DNA of 28,433 bases from positions 1 through 28,433 of the forward strand of contig JALNYB010000011.1 of assembly GCA_023230065.1 (NCBI GenBank), in the 5' to 3' direction. Shown here one piece after another: positions 1 through 8,609 of this stretch. Position 1 is the first letter of the stretch. Each line of letters starts with the position of its first letter. The notes beneath the pieces are model-generated. The model did not search any database. It saw only the letters and a list, made by a program, of their open reading frames with translations, and had not been told where the DNA came from. The stretch comes from Candidatus Methanomethylophilaceae archaeon. Its GTDB lineage: Archaea; Thermoplasmatota; Thermoplasmata; Methanomassiliicoccales; Methanomethylophilaceae. A program made the translations under genes and the position numbers.

Positions 1-368
1 TGGATAAGATCATGCATGAAGAGGGATTTGATCGTTCTAAAGTTATGATCACGAATACTGTTAAATGCAGACCTCCAAATAACAGGGATCCTACCGAAGA
101 GGAGATGAAGGCCTGTAGGCCGTTCTTAGATTCTGAACTGTGTGATGCTAAGGTTGTTATTGGATTGGGGAAGTCTGCATGTAGGGATCTTCTGCAGTAT
201 GAAGGTAAGATGAACGATATTGCGAATACAAAACAGAGGATATCAGTGAAAGGAAAAGATATCCTTTTCATTCCTACTTATCATCCTGCTGCTTGCATTT
301 ACAGTAAGGATGCAAGGCAAGCGCTTAGAGACACGATCAAAATGGTCAAGAACGAGTTCTTGGAGTGA
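1..368 (+). CDS. Uracil-DNA glycosylase, family 4 (C-terminal part)
   Basis: Removes uracil from deaminated DNA to start base-excision repair. Only the last ~120 residues are present; the reading frame is open from base 3 and the true start lies before the window. The motif NTVKCRPPNNRDPT followed by ACRPF is the family-4 pattern in which two of the four [4Fe-4S] cysteines sit, and YHPAA near the end matches the catalytic HPxx loop that contacts the DNA minor groove. The N-terminal GExPG motif and the first two cluster cysteines would be upstream and cannot be checked. It stops at TGA, and the next gene begins 4 bases later, so the two are probably co-transcribed. Family 4 is common in archaea and thermophilic bacteria. 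Confidence 0.9.
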   Translation, partial: DKIMHEEGFDRSKVMITNTVKCRPPNNRDPTEEEMKACRPFLDSELCDAKVVIGLGKSACRDLLQYEGKMNDIANTKQRISVKGKDILFIPTYHPAACIYSKDARQALRDTIKMVKNEFLE

Positions 369-372
369 TAAT

Positions 373-1152
373 ATGGAATATTATGGATTCATGATAGATA
401 TGGATGGTACTGTGTATAAAGGTGGAAATCTGATAAAAGGTGCCGTGGAGTTCATAGACTATTTGAAGGAAGTAGGAATTCCTTTCGTTTTTCTAACGAA
501 TAATTCTTCAAGGAACAGATCGTTTTATTATTCTAAATTGAAAAAGATGGGTTTTGACGTTTTGGAGAAGAATGTGTTAACATCGAACATCGCAACGATA
601 AGATATGTTAAGGATAATTATTCTGGGAAGAAGGTATTTCCAATTGCTTCAGAAGATGTAACAGAAGAGATAAGTGATTCAGGCATTACCTTATCAGAAA
701 AAGACCCAGATATTGTATATTTGACTTTTGATAAGACTATAACCTATAATAAATTGAATGAGGCCTATCATCATATATTGGCAGGTGCGAAACTTGTTGC
801 AACGCATCCGGATGATGTATGTCCGACTGAGAATTCATACGATGTCGATATAGGGCCATTTATAAGGCTTTTTGAATCGCTGGGCGGAGTTAAAGCAGAA
901 GTTGTTGGAAAACCAAATCTTCTGATGCTCGAAATGGCAGCGAAGGAGATGAACGTTTCGAAGGACCATGTTGTGATGGTCGGAGATCGTTTATACACAG
1001 ATATTAAGATGGCTTTCGATGCAAGGACACCATCTATACTTGTTTTAAGCGGAGAGACATCTAAGAATGATCTCGAGAATAGTGATATTAAGCCGACTTA
1101 TGTTGTAGATTCTGTGAAGGATATTCCTAAGTTGTTGGAATCTCTCAAGTGA
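373..1152 (+). CDS. HAD-IIA (NagD-like) phosphatase
   Basis: A haloacid-dehalogenase superfamily hydrolase of the NagD/4-nitrophenylphosphatase subfamily, probably dephosphorylating a small sugar phosphate or nucleotide in the cytoplasm. Motif I is DMDGT, with nucleophile Asp9 and acid/base Asp11. Motif II is FLTNNSS, and the late metal-binding motif is MVGDRLYTDI. The length of 259 residues is normal for the family. The frame extends upstream to 310, but the ATG at 373 is chosen because motif I then falls at the N terminus and the gene follows the glycosylase stop by 4 bases. Substrate cannot be read from the sequence; phosphoglycolate and purine/pyrimidine nucleotides are known for relatives. 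An over-active phosphoglycolate-type role would fit a repair neighbour, but that is inference. Confidence 0.9.
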   Translation: MEYYGFMIDMDGTVYKGGNLIKGAVEFIDYLKEVGIPFVFLTNNSSRNRSFYYSKLKKMGFDVLEKNVLTSNIATIRYVKDNYSGKKVFPIASEDVTEEISDSGITLSEKDPDIVYLTFDKTITYNKLNEAYHHILAGAKLVATHPDDVCPTENSYDVDIGPFIRLFESLGGVKAEVVGKPNLLMLEMAAKEMNVSKDHVVMVGDRLYTDIKMAFDARTPSILVLSGETSKNDLENSDIKPTYVVDSVKDIPKLLESLK

Positions 1153-1166
1153 CAGAATATCAAAAC

Positions 1167-1197
1167 ATGTGCTAATTTTACCAGGTACTTAGCATAT
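1167..1197 (+). terminator. Hairpin after the HAD gene
   Basis: A 9-bp imperfect inverted repeat (ATGTGCTAA against TTAGCATAT, one G-U pair) with a 13-base loop starts 14 bases after the stop codon. T-rich runs follow around 1260-1300. It could mark the 3' end of the transcript. Otherwise 1153-1400 is AT-rich and shows no convincing gene. Confidence 0.35.
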
Positions 1198-1400
1198 ATG
1201 AGTCAAATTAGAGTATTTAATAAAATGATAAAGAAATGCTTCAGATAATGTAAAATCATTTAATATCTGGGTCTTTTAATTTTTGATATATTTTAAGGAT
1301 CGGATGATTATCGATACAATATAAAACGTATCAAAAATACTCAAACAACAAAGCCAGCACCTGTTTTCAAACAGGAATGTTTTTAAATATTACGCACTCA

Positions 1401-1425
1401 TTATATAAGTGTTCGTTTACGAACA
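1401..1425 (+). promoter_or_regulatory. smc operon promoter: TATA box and palindrome
   Basis: TTATATA at 1401-1407 is a plausible archaeal TATA box. It is followed at 1410-1425 by a perfect 7-2-7 palindrome, TGTTCGT-TT-ACGAACA. Transcription would start near 1430, leaving a leader of about 50 bases before the GTG at 1479. A palindrome between TATA box and start site is a typical place for a repressor operator. No regulator in this window can be matched to it. Confidence 0.5.
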
Positions 1426-1478
1426 GTGGGATGCATAACGAGCCGACAATCTCGCGTTGCCCTTCATAGGGGTGGAAC

Positions 1479-4400
1479 GTGTACTTAAAGCAAGTTGAAT
1501 TAGAGAATTTCAAGTCGTTTGGCGGTAAATTAACCATACCGCTGATGGAAGGATATATGGCAGTCACGGGACCGAATGGTTCTGGGAAATCTAATATAAC
1601 AGATGCAATCCTATTCGTTCTAGGTCCGAAGAGTTCTAAAGCGGTAAGGGCGGGAAAACTCACCGATCTTATTTTTGATGGCGGTAAGGCAAAGACCAAG
1701 GCAGGTTTTACAAAAGTATCACTAGTATTCGATAATTCGGATAGGTTGATGCCGTGGGATGATGATGTTGTCAGACTCACACGTTATGTTAAGATATCAG
1801 ATAACGGAACAGATTACAATTCGTATTTTTACATAAATGACCGTAAATCATCACTCACTGAGTTTGACGGTCTTCTCACTAAAGCAAGGATATCTGCAGA
1901 CGGATACAATATGGTCCAACAGGGAGATGTCACGCGTATTGTACAAATGGGAAATTTGGAAAGAAGGCGTGTTTTGGATAGTATTTCCGGTATTTCAAGT
2001 TATGATGACGATCTCGATAAGGCTAATGGCGAGAGGACAGAAGCAGTCACGAACTTGGAACGCATCAATATCGTTGTCGGTGAATTAGAGAACGATATAA
2101 AAAAATTGGAAAAAGATAGAGAGGATGCTAAGAAGTATCTCGAGACACAGTCAAATCTCGAGATGGCCAAGGCACAATTGATCCATAGGCATTTCCAAAT
2201 AGAACAATCTAAACTAGAATCAACATTCGGTCAGATGGCATCTCTTACTGCAGAGATCGAAGCTCTGACGTTAAAGAAAGGAGCCCTCAAACTCGAAAAC
2301 GAAGAGAATGAGAAGAAAATAATTGCGAAAGAGGAAGAAATCGCTGAGAAGATCGGGCCTGAGTATAGACAGTTGAAGGAAAAGATCGAGAGCACGAAGA
2401 TCAAGCTTGCAACTCAGAAGGATCGCGTGGAGCGTGCTTCCGAAGATAAGGACGAGCAAATAGGATTTAAGACCAACTTCGAGGAATCCATTGATGACAA
2501 TCTGATAGAACGTAAAGCTGCCACAGAATCGTTAGCTGACATCGTAATAAAATTGGAAGAGCATCAGAACAGATTAGAAGAGGCCAAGGCAGAGAGTGCG
2601 AGCATCAGCGAAGAGATGGCCAAGCATGGCGGAGAACACACTATTCTTCAGAATAATCTTTCGAAATTGGAGATAGATATCGATGCCAAGGAGACTGAAG
2701 AACACGATATTCAGGTTAGATGCGCTAAAGCAGAGACGATCGCAGAGGAGAGTCACCGTTCGCAGGCATCGCTCGATGAGAGATTACAATCCGCAGCATT
2801 CGACATCAAGGATGCCGAGTGGAACATACAACAGGTGAAGCAAGAGGCCGGCCCAATGGGAACCACCGAGGAACTATCCAAAAAGATCCTCGAGACCAGA
2901 AAGAAAGAGGCCGAATATGAGAAACAGGAGAACGAGCTCAAGGAGATCATCAGGAGATTGGACGGAGAGTACAATGAACTGATGGCTGAAAAGAGAGTAT
3001 CCGACAGGATGAACCGTGGAAGTGCGGCTGTTTCTGCGATCCTCGAGTTGCGTGACAAGGGACAGATGCTCGGCATACATGGAACTATTCAGGAATTAGC
3101 CACAGTAGATTCAGTATACGAGACCGCATTGGCGGTTGCAGCAGGAAGTAAGATGCAGGCTATAGTCGTCAATGATGATCAGGTAGCAGCAGATTGTATC
3201 AATTTCCTGAAGAAAGAGAAGCTAGGAAGAGTCACTTTCTTACCTCTGACCAAGATGATCCCAGGGAAGCCAAGGGCAAAAGCGATCATGATCGTCAAGC
3301 AGACTGAGGGCTATGCTACGGATCTCATCGATTATGATGTGAAGTATCAGAATGCGTTCTGGTATGTTTTTCAGGATACCCTGGTCGTCGATAACATCTC
3401 GAATGCTCGCAGTATGATGGGCGGAGTAAGGCTCGTTACGAAGAGCGGAGAACTAATCGAAGCATCCGGAGCGATGGTCGGAGGTACGATCAATCCTCAG
3501 AATATCATGAAGTTCGGTGCTTCTTCAGAAGATAAATTAGAGGAATCAGGTTCTAAATTGAGAGGTGCCAATGCATCATTGGATGCCGTAAGGGCACAGT
3601 TAAAAGAGATCAGGGACTCCATCCGTGCAATGGACGATGAGATGCGTAAGACCTCTCAATCTGGCATAGGAGCACAAGCCAAGATGGGTCAGCTCAATGC
3701 ACAGATATCGGAATTAAAGAAAATAAAGCAAGCTCTGTCTGATGAGTTCAATATCAAACGCAATGAATGCAATGCGGCAGAGAAAGAACTCGATAAGGCA
3801 AGGAGTGATCTTGCATTCATTTCAGAAGTAGTCGAGAATCTTAGGAATGAAAGGACAAATGTAAGAGAGCGTATCGCAATGATCGCGCCTGCTGAGATCC
3901 AGGAGAGGATTCAGAAAGTTAGGGACAACATCTACAAGCTGAAGATCGATGTTGCTGATCTGGAATCACAGAGGACCGGACTGGAAACAGAGATCTCAGG
4001 ACTTGACAAGCAGAAGGAATCTCTTGACATTCAGTTGAGATCCGTTCTGAAGAAGATATCAGATGATGATGAGATCATCAATAAGTACGAGAAAGAATTG
4101 GAATCGTTGAAGATCGAGCTCAATGCTTTGAAATCCATAGAGAAGGAGATGGAAGGAGGGATCGAAGATCTCCGTATTCAGAAGGATTCATTGATTGAGA
4201 ACAGATATCGTTTAGATGGAGATAAGACCTCTACACAGGAGAAGATAGAGACCAAGACCGGATTAAAGCAGTCGCAGGAAGCTCAAATTGCTATCATCAA
4301 CGAGAACATAAGGCAGTTGAACGAGGAACTCGCAGCGATAAAGATTGAGGTAAAACAACCTATTCCATCAGAAGAGGAGATCAAGCGCATCATCAGGTCC

Positions 4401-5096
4401 TGTGAGAACATCATGTCTAGACTCGGCAATGTAAATCTTCGCGCCATAGAGGATTATGATGAGAAGAAGAAGAGATATGACGGTTTGATGTCTGATGTAG
4501 CGACACTCAATAAACAGATCAAAGAATTGGACGATCTGACACAGTCGCTTAACGCACAGAAGAAAGGTCTTTTCATGAAGTCTTATGAGGCTGTGAATAC
4601 CAATTTCCACGATATTTATACTCAGTTATCCGGGGGAGGAGAGGCATACATGGGCCTTGAAAACGAGGATGATCCATTCAGTGGCGGTCTTATGATCAAT
4701 GCAAAACCAAAGAATGGTAAACTTTTGAGACTGGAAGCTCTGTCAGGAGGAGAGAAATCCCTGACAGCATTGGCATTTATATTCGCTATTCAGGAGTATC
4801 AGCCGTCGCCTTTCTACGTATTGGATGAAGTGGATATGTTCTTAGATGCTGTCAATGCAGAAATGGTTGCAAAGAGGATCAAGGAGAGTTCACTGCGGGC
4901 ACAGTTCATTCAGGTGTCTTTAAGGAAGGTCACTTTGGTCATGGCTGATCATCTTATCGGTGTGACCAGACCGCCGAGCGGTATAAGCAAGGTCATCATG
5001 CAACCAGATCTAGCAGAGGTCTCCAAGTACGAAGAAGAAGCTAACAAGAAGCACGACTCTGAAAGTGTGAACACAATGCACAATCATGAGGAGTAA
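1479..5096 (+). CDS. smc: SMC chromosome partition ATPase
   Basis: Structural maintenance of chromosomes protein, the ATPase arm of the condensin-like complex that folds and segregates the chromosome. The Walker A motif GPNGSGKS lies at residues 31-38. Two long coiled-coil arms flank a hinge at about residues 510-680 (starting LGIHGTIQEL), and the ABC signature LSGGEKS (~1088) and Walker B FYVLDEVD (~1112) are at the C terminus. At 1205 residues the length is normal. The start is a GTG preceded by GGGGTG; no upstream ATG gives a better N terminus, since YLKQVELENFKSF is the expected opening strand. It is followed 14 bases later by scpA and then scpB, so all three condensin subunits form one operon. 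Confidence 0.97.
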   Translation: MYLKQVELENFKSFGGKLTIPLMEGYMAVTGPNGSGKSNITDAILFVLGPKSSKAVRAGKLTDLIFDGGKAKTKAGFTKVSLVFDNSDRLMPWDDDVVRLTRYVKISDNGTDYNSYFYINDRKSSLTEFDGLLTKARISADGYNMVQQGDVTRIVQMGNLERRRVLDSISGISSYDDDLDKANGERTEAVTNLERINIVVGELENDIKKLEKDREDAKKYLETQSNLEMAKAQLIHRHFQIEQSKLESTFGQMASLTAEIEALTLKKGALKLENEENEKKIIAKEEEIAEKIGPEYRQLKEKIESTKIKLATQKDRVERASEDKDEQIGFKTNFEESIDDNLIERKAATESLADIVIKLEEHQNRLEEAKAESASISEEMAKHGGEHTILQNNLSKLEIDIDAKETEEHDIQVRCAKAETIAEESHRSQASLDERLQSAAFDIKDAEWNIQQVKQEAGPMGTTEELSKKILETRKKEAEYEKQENELKEIIRRLDGEYNELMAEKRVSDRMNRGSAAVSAILELRDKGQMLGIHGTIQELATVDSVYETALAVAAGSKMQAIVVNDDQVAADCINFLKKEKLGRVTFLPLTKMIPGKPRAKAIMIVKQTEGYATDLIDYDVKYQNAFWYVFQDTLVVDNISNARSMMGGVRLVTKSGELIEASGAMVGGTINPQNIMKFGASSEDKLEESGSKLRGANASLDAVRAQLKEIRDSIRAMDDEMRKTSQSGIGAQAKMGQLNAQISELKKIKQALSDEFNIKRNECNAAEKELDKARSDLAFISEVVENLRNERTNVRERIAMIAPAEIQERIQKVRDNIYKLKIDVADLESQRTGLETEISGLDKQKESLDIQLRSVLKKISDDDEIINKYEKELESLKIELNALKSIEKEMEGGIEDLRIQKDSLIENRYRLDGDKTSTQEKIETKTGLKQSQEAQIAIINENIRQLNEELAAIKIEVKQPIPSEEEIKRIIRSCENIMSRLGNVNLRAIEDYDEKKKRYDGLMSDVATLNKQIKELDDLTQSLNAQKKGLFMKSYEAVNTNFHDIYTQLSGGGEAYMGLENEDDPFSGGLMINAKPKNGKLLRLEALSGGEKSLTALAFIFAIQEYQPSPFYVLDEVDMFLDAVNAEMVAKRIKESSLRAQFIQVSLRKVTLVMADHLIGVTRPPSGISKVIMQPDLAEVSKYEEEANKKHDSESVNTMHNHEE

Positions 5097-5110
5097 GGGA
5101 GGGATAAGAA

Positions 5111-5971
5111 ATGGATGGGAATCTACAGATAGAAAGCATGGAACAACATTTGTTGTTTCACAAGGCTATGGCCGAGGATGTTGAGTCTTTCAATAAGATC
5201 AATGGCTACATGAGCATACTGAACAACGCAGAAGTAGGCGAGAAGCTCAGCGATCCTATCGATGAATCGATAAGGGCTGTCTTCAACTTGGTTCTGCAGA
5301 ACGGAATAGACCCGTGGGAGATCGATCTCAGAGAGTTTGTGAAACTTTATACCAGAAAGGTAGCAGAGAATTCTTTCGATATGATTGTCGCAGGAAAACT
5401 CATGCTTATGGCATGGAAGATCCTCAGAATGCAGTCGGATGCAACACGCAGCAGGGTCGATGAACCGTTGGATAACGAGTTTTTCGATTTCGATTTCCAA
5501 TTGGAAGATGAGGACGAAAACATGTACGTTCCGGAAGTTGCATTCAAAGCAGCATTCCAGAGAGAAGAGATGCGTCCAGTTACGATGTACGAACTTATCG
5601 ATGCGTTCGAAGATGCACGTTACGATATGGAGATCGCTCAGGAAAGAGAACGTGTAAGATCTGAACTCAAGGCAAAGGAGCCAAGGAAATTCGATAACAA
5701 GGCACACGATGAGGATGATGAGAAGGATGTCGGGCGTGTTTGGGAAAGGATAGAGAAATTGGGTGCCGGCCCGTTCCAGATAGATGAATTATATACTTCT
5801 AGCATCAAACAGAATCTTACGATATTCGTTTCGGTGTTACATTTGGTAAGGGATGGAAAACTCTCGGTTTGGCAGGATGTACTTCCGCGCGGTGAGATCT
5901 TTATCGAAATCCTTATGCACGAGGTATCTGGATCTCTAGAGGATTCCAAAGGTATTGTGGCGGTGAACTGA
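5111..5971 (+). CDS. scpA: Segregation and condensation protein A (kleisin)
   Basis: The kleisin subunit that bridges the two SMC heads. The N-terminal segment with DPWEIDLREFVKLY (~residues 61-74) matches the helical domain that binds the SMC neck. The C-terminal winged helix ends with FVSVLHLVRDGKLSVWQ and a short IFIEI strand, which binds the SMC head cap. The middle (~residues 190-215) is charged and probably disordered. A strong ribosome-binding site, GGGAGGGA, precedes the ATG. It lies 14 bases after smc and 1 base before scpB. At 286 residues it is slightly longer than bacterial ScpA, because of the acidic region around residues 120-140. Confidence 0.93.
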   Translation: MDGNLQIESMEQHLLFHKAMAEDVESFNKINGYMSILNNAEVGEKLSDPIDESIRAVFNLVLQNGIDPWEIDLREFVKLYTRKVAENSFDMIVAGKLMLMAWKILRMQSDATRSRVDEPLDNEFFDFDFQLEDEDENMYVPEVAFKAAFQREEMRPVTMYELIDAFEDARYDMEIAQERERVRSELKAKEPRKFDNKAHDEDDEKDVGRVWERIEKLGAGPFQIDELYTSSIKQNLTIFVSVLHLVRDGKLSVWQDVLPRGEIFIEILMHEVSGSLEDSKGIVAVN

Positions 5972-5972
5972 C

Positions 5973-6491
5973 GTGAATGCCAAAGGCGCAGTTGAAGCAG
6001 CCCTCTTCTCCTCCGCCGACAATCTTCGCGTTGCAGATATCGTAGAAAGGACAGGGCTTTCGGAATCTGATGTAAGATATACATTGAAGGATTTGAGATC
6101 AGAATACGACAATCGCGATTGTGCAATGATGATAGCGAAGATCGGAAACGAGTATCGTATGATGCTCAGGCCTGAATATACTGAATATACTGGAAAATTC
6201 GCCAAAGCGGAGATGGCCGGCGGGATCATGCGCACCCTCAGTACTATAGCTTACAATCAGCCAGTGCTTCAGTCGGAGCTATTCAAGACTCGTGGTGCAC
6301 GTACATATGATGATGTCAAGGTCCTGTTAGATAAGGAATTGATCGAAGCTAAGAAGAAAGGTCAGACCTACGAACTCACTACGACGAAGAAGTTCTCAGA
6401 GTATTTCGGTATTGGAAGCACAAAGATTGTAGATATCAAGAAGTGGATCGAGGATCAAGCTAAGAATCGCGGACCAGAAAGATCTGAATAA
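5973..6491 (+). CDS. scpB: Segregation and condensation protein B
   Basis: Third subunit of the SMC-ScpAB complex, a dimer of tandem winged helices that binds the central part of ScpA. The first winged helix covers about residues 1-75 (AVEAALFSSADNLRVADI, then GLSESDVRYTL). The second covers 85-160 (STIAYNQPVLQSELFKTRG, then LLDKELIEAKKKGQTYELT), the usual ScpB pattern. The GTG start at 5973 follows the scpA stop by one base and has GGTGA 6 bases upstream. Having scpB directly behind smc and scpA points to a complete condensin module. It stops at TAA. Confidence 0.92.
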   Translation: MNAKGAVEAALFSSADNLRVADIVERTGLSESDVRYTLKDLRSEYDNRDCAMMIAKIGNEYRMMLRPEYTEYTGKFAKAEMAGGIMRTLSTIAYNQPVLQSELFKTRGARTYDDVKVLLDKELIEAKKKGQTYELTTTKKFSEYFGIGSTKIVDIKKWIEDQAKNRGPERSE

Positions 6492-6670
6492 GTACGCTGT
6501 ACTTAGTTCATAGTGATTGTTTAGTTCTGCAGTTTCAACGGAGTCATATCGATCTTAATATCCAGATGGATAAATTATGTTCGTATCAATGTATTATTAA
6601 GATTGCGGGTAGGGCTGCAGCGACAAGATTAGATACGAAACACATTGCTCTAAAGATTTAATAAAGGAAA

Positions 6671-6680
6671 AGCTTTTAAT
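6671..6680 (+). promoter_or_regulatory. TATA box of the LSm gene
   Basis: AGCTTTTAAT at 6671-6680 is centred about 35 bases before the ATG at 6711, predicting transcription from around 6702 and a nearly leaderless mRNA. The rest of 6492-6670 shows no gene. Confidence 0.4.
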
Positions 6681-6710
6681 CAAGCCATTACATAGGTCGC
6701 TTTGATAATT

Positions 6711-6932
6711 ATGGTCATGCCACAAGCCCTATTGGAAAAATCCGTCGACAAACGCGTTTCGCTTCTTTTGAAGGACGGAAGGATATTAGAGGGTAAGCTC
6801 ACCGGTTTCGATGAGTACATGAACATGGTACTCGAAGAGACCACAGAAAACAACGTGAGTGGCGGAGAAGAAAGGCGTCTGGGAGCAGTCGTTCTTCGTG
6901 GAAACAACGTTGTTAGTATTTCGATACTCTGA
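6711..6932 (+). CDS. LSm/Sm-like RNA-binding protein
   Basis: Small archaeal Sm protein that forms a ring and binds U-rich RNA, acting as an RNA chaperone related to eukaryotic Sm and bacterial Hfq. The Sm1 motif is seen as GRILEGKLTGFDEYMNMVLE, and the Sm2 motif as VVLRGNNVVSI. The frame can also start at a TTG at 6702, but ATG 6711 fits both the family N terminus and the predicted start of transcription; ATG 6717 is another candidate. The protein is 73 residues, normal length. The ABC transporter operon begins 57 bases downstream but appears to have its own control region. Confidence 0.93.
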   Translation: MVMPQALLEKSVDKRVSLLLKDGRILEGKLTGFDEYMNMVLEETTENNVSGGEERRLGAVVLRGNNVVSISIL

Positions 6933-6943
6933 GAAACCTGTTC

Positions 6944-6987
6944 GTTAGAATATTAATGCTGCCGTTACGGCAGAGGTAAGGTACCTC
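6944..6987 (+). promoter_or_regulatory. Two tandem inverted repeats before the ABC operon
   Basis: A TATA-like stretch (GAATATTAAT, about 6948-6957) is followed by CTGCCG-TTA-CGGCAG at 6959-6973 and then GAGGTA-AGG-TACCTC at 6973-6987. Both are perfect 6-3-6 inverted repeats sharing one base, and the second ends two bases before the ATG at 6990. If transcription starts near 6977 these are DNA operators over the start site. If it starts upstream, the second hairpin would bury the GAGGT ribosome-binding sequence. Confidence 0.5.
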
Positions 6988-6989
6988 AG

Positions 6990-8609
6990 ATGTCCCTATT
7001 TAGAAGGATAAACGAGATCTCTAATAATGAAAAGTCACGGAAAGCATGGTTCGGATTCGTTTGTGCGGTCTTCCTTTGTCTCATTATAATACCTTCCATA
7101 TTCGTTGTTTTAAAATTATTTACTGAATGGGGTCTCGTCAGTGAAGTTCTTGCCAATTCGGCAATGATGGCTCAGATAAATGGGGCTGTTTTCAATTCAT
7201 TCAGCATTGCTCTGATCGTTACCATCATCGACATATTGGTCGGTATTCCGATGGCTTGGATCCTTGTGAGGAAACCGTTCAAAGGAAAAAAGTATCTTGA
7301 TACTTTGATGGATATGCCTTTGGCATTTCCTACTGCAGTGTTAGGTCTTTCCGTTGTTATGTTCTGGGGTGCTCCGGACGGGATAACCGTTTCCGGATTG
7401 GGATTGGTATTCTCGCCGTATCTCATGATCATCATGTTACATATCATCTTCACTTACCCGTATATGGTAAGATCCCTTTCTGCGATATTGGAGCAGATCG
7501 AACCTAACTACGAGACTGCAGCCATGACTTTAGGTGCATCTAAATTTACAGCGGTAAGAACTATAACGCTGCCTCTTTTCAGGGCTGGTCTCATAACTGG
7601 TTTCATTATTTGTTTTGCAAGGTCGTTATCTGAGACAGGAGGTACGTATATCGCATTGCAATTGATGGGTGTTCAAAACACCTTCTTTACAGGACCCACA
7701 TATATTGCCGAGAATATGTCTGGAGGAAACGGTCCGATGATATTGATCAGCGTGATGATGATCATATTGGCTCTGGTTCTTCTTGTGGTAGCAAAGACCT
7801 TGATGACAAGGTTGAAAATACCACTCACTAAAGTATGGCCTCAATTTGGAAGGAAAATTAGCAGAGGTGCAGTGCCCAAGTCAAAAGATATTTTTTCGAT
7901 AGCTTTTCTTTTGATAATCGTTATTTTGCCGTCATTTTACATATTCGCATATTTGACTCAACCTGGATCCAACGTTGACTACGGTATGCTTTTGTATTCA
8001 ACAGGAATATCATTTTTGATCGCGGGCGTTGCGGTCGTCTTCGATATAATATTCGGAATTCCTATGGCAATGTACATCGCGAGGCAGCGTAATACATTTC
8101 TGGGAAAGATACTGGATAATATGGTAAATATACCGCTTATAGTACCTACGACTGCATTAGGATTCTCGTTGGCACTATTCTGGGGCAGTCTTAATGTAGG
8201 GAGTTCATGGGGTCTGGTCTTAGTAATATTTGGTCATATAGCATTTACCTATCCGCTTATCGTGAGGAACATAACAGGTGCGGTTGAAGAAGTAGATCAG
8301 TCTTACGAGGAAGTGGCAATGACATTAGGAGCAAAGCCTTTCCAGGCATTTTCTAAGGTATTGATGCCAATAATAAAGTCATCAATCATAGCCGGAGGAA
8401 TTCTGGCATTTACAAGGAGTTTGGGAGAGACTGGTGCAACGGTTGCTATTGGTAATTCAGTTCAGACCGTGCCTGTTTACATAATAAATCTGGTCAAAGC
8501 GCAAGCATATCCCGAGGCGGCAATGTGTTCGATAATATTGATAGCCATATGTTTCGTATTCATGTTTGCCGTAAGAGTGATAACGCACAGGGGTGACAAC
8601 AATGCCTGA
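6990..8609 (+). CDS. ABC importer permease, two fused MetI-type domains
   Basis: Integral membrane protein of a binding-protein-type importer in which both permease halves are fused, as in the iron(III) and thiamine (FbpB/ThiP-like) family. Each half has about six hydrophobic helices and ends with an EAA loop that docks the ATPases: ETAAMTLGASKFTAVRTITL near residue 173, and EEVAMTLGAKPFQAF near 437. Each is followed by a segment like RSLSETGGT or RSLGETGAT. At 539 residues the length fits a fused permease. The gene overlaps the first ATPase gene by 8 bases. Sequence alone does not name the substrate. The following PhoU-like gene hints at phosphate or another oxyanion, and the family suggests metal or thiamine. 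Confidence 0.9.
   Translation: MSLFRRINEISNNEKSRKAWFGFVCAVFLCLIIIPSIFVVLKLFTEWGLVSEVLANSAMMAQINGAVFNSFSIALIVTIIDILVGIPMAWILVRKPFKGKKYLDTLMDMPLAFPTAVLGLSVVMFWGAPDGITVSGLGLVFSPYLMIIMLHIIFTYPYMVRSLSAILEQIEPNYETAAMTLGASKFTAVRTITLPLFRAGLITGFIICFARSLSETGGTYIALQLMGVQNTFFTGPTYIAENMSGGNGPMILISVMMIILALVLLVVAKTLMTRLKIPLTKVWPQFGRKISRGAVPKSKDIFSIAFLLIIVILPSFYIFAYLTQPGSNVDYGMLLYSTGISFLIAGVAVVFDIIFGIPMAMYIARQRNTFLGKILDNMVNIPLIVPTTALGFSLALFWGSLNVGSSWGLVLVIFGHIAFTYPLIVRNITGAVEEVDQSYEEVAMTLGAKPFQAFSKVLMPIIKSSIIAGGILAFTRSLGETGATVAIGNSVQTVPVYIINLVKAQAYPEAAMCSIILIAICFVFMFAVRVITHRGDNNA

Noticed and set aside
310..372. N-terminal extension of the HAD phosphatase
   Set aside because: These codons overlap the glycosylase gene and add a sequence unlike the family N terminus; the ATG at 373 places motif I correctly.
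5123..5707. Long minus-strand open frame (194 codons)
   Set aside because: It lies entirely antisense to scpA, has no family resemblance and a cysteine/phenylalanine-rich composition typical of a shadow frame.
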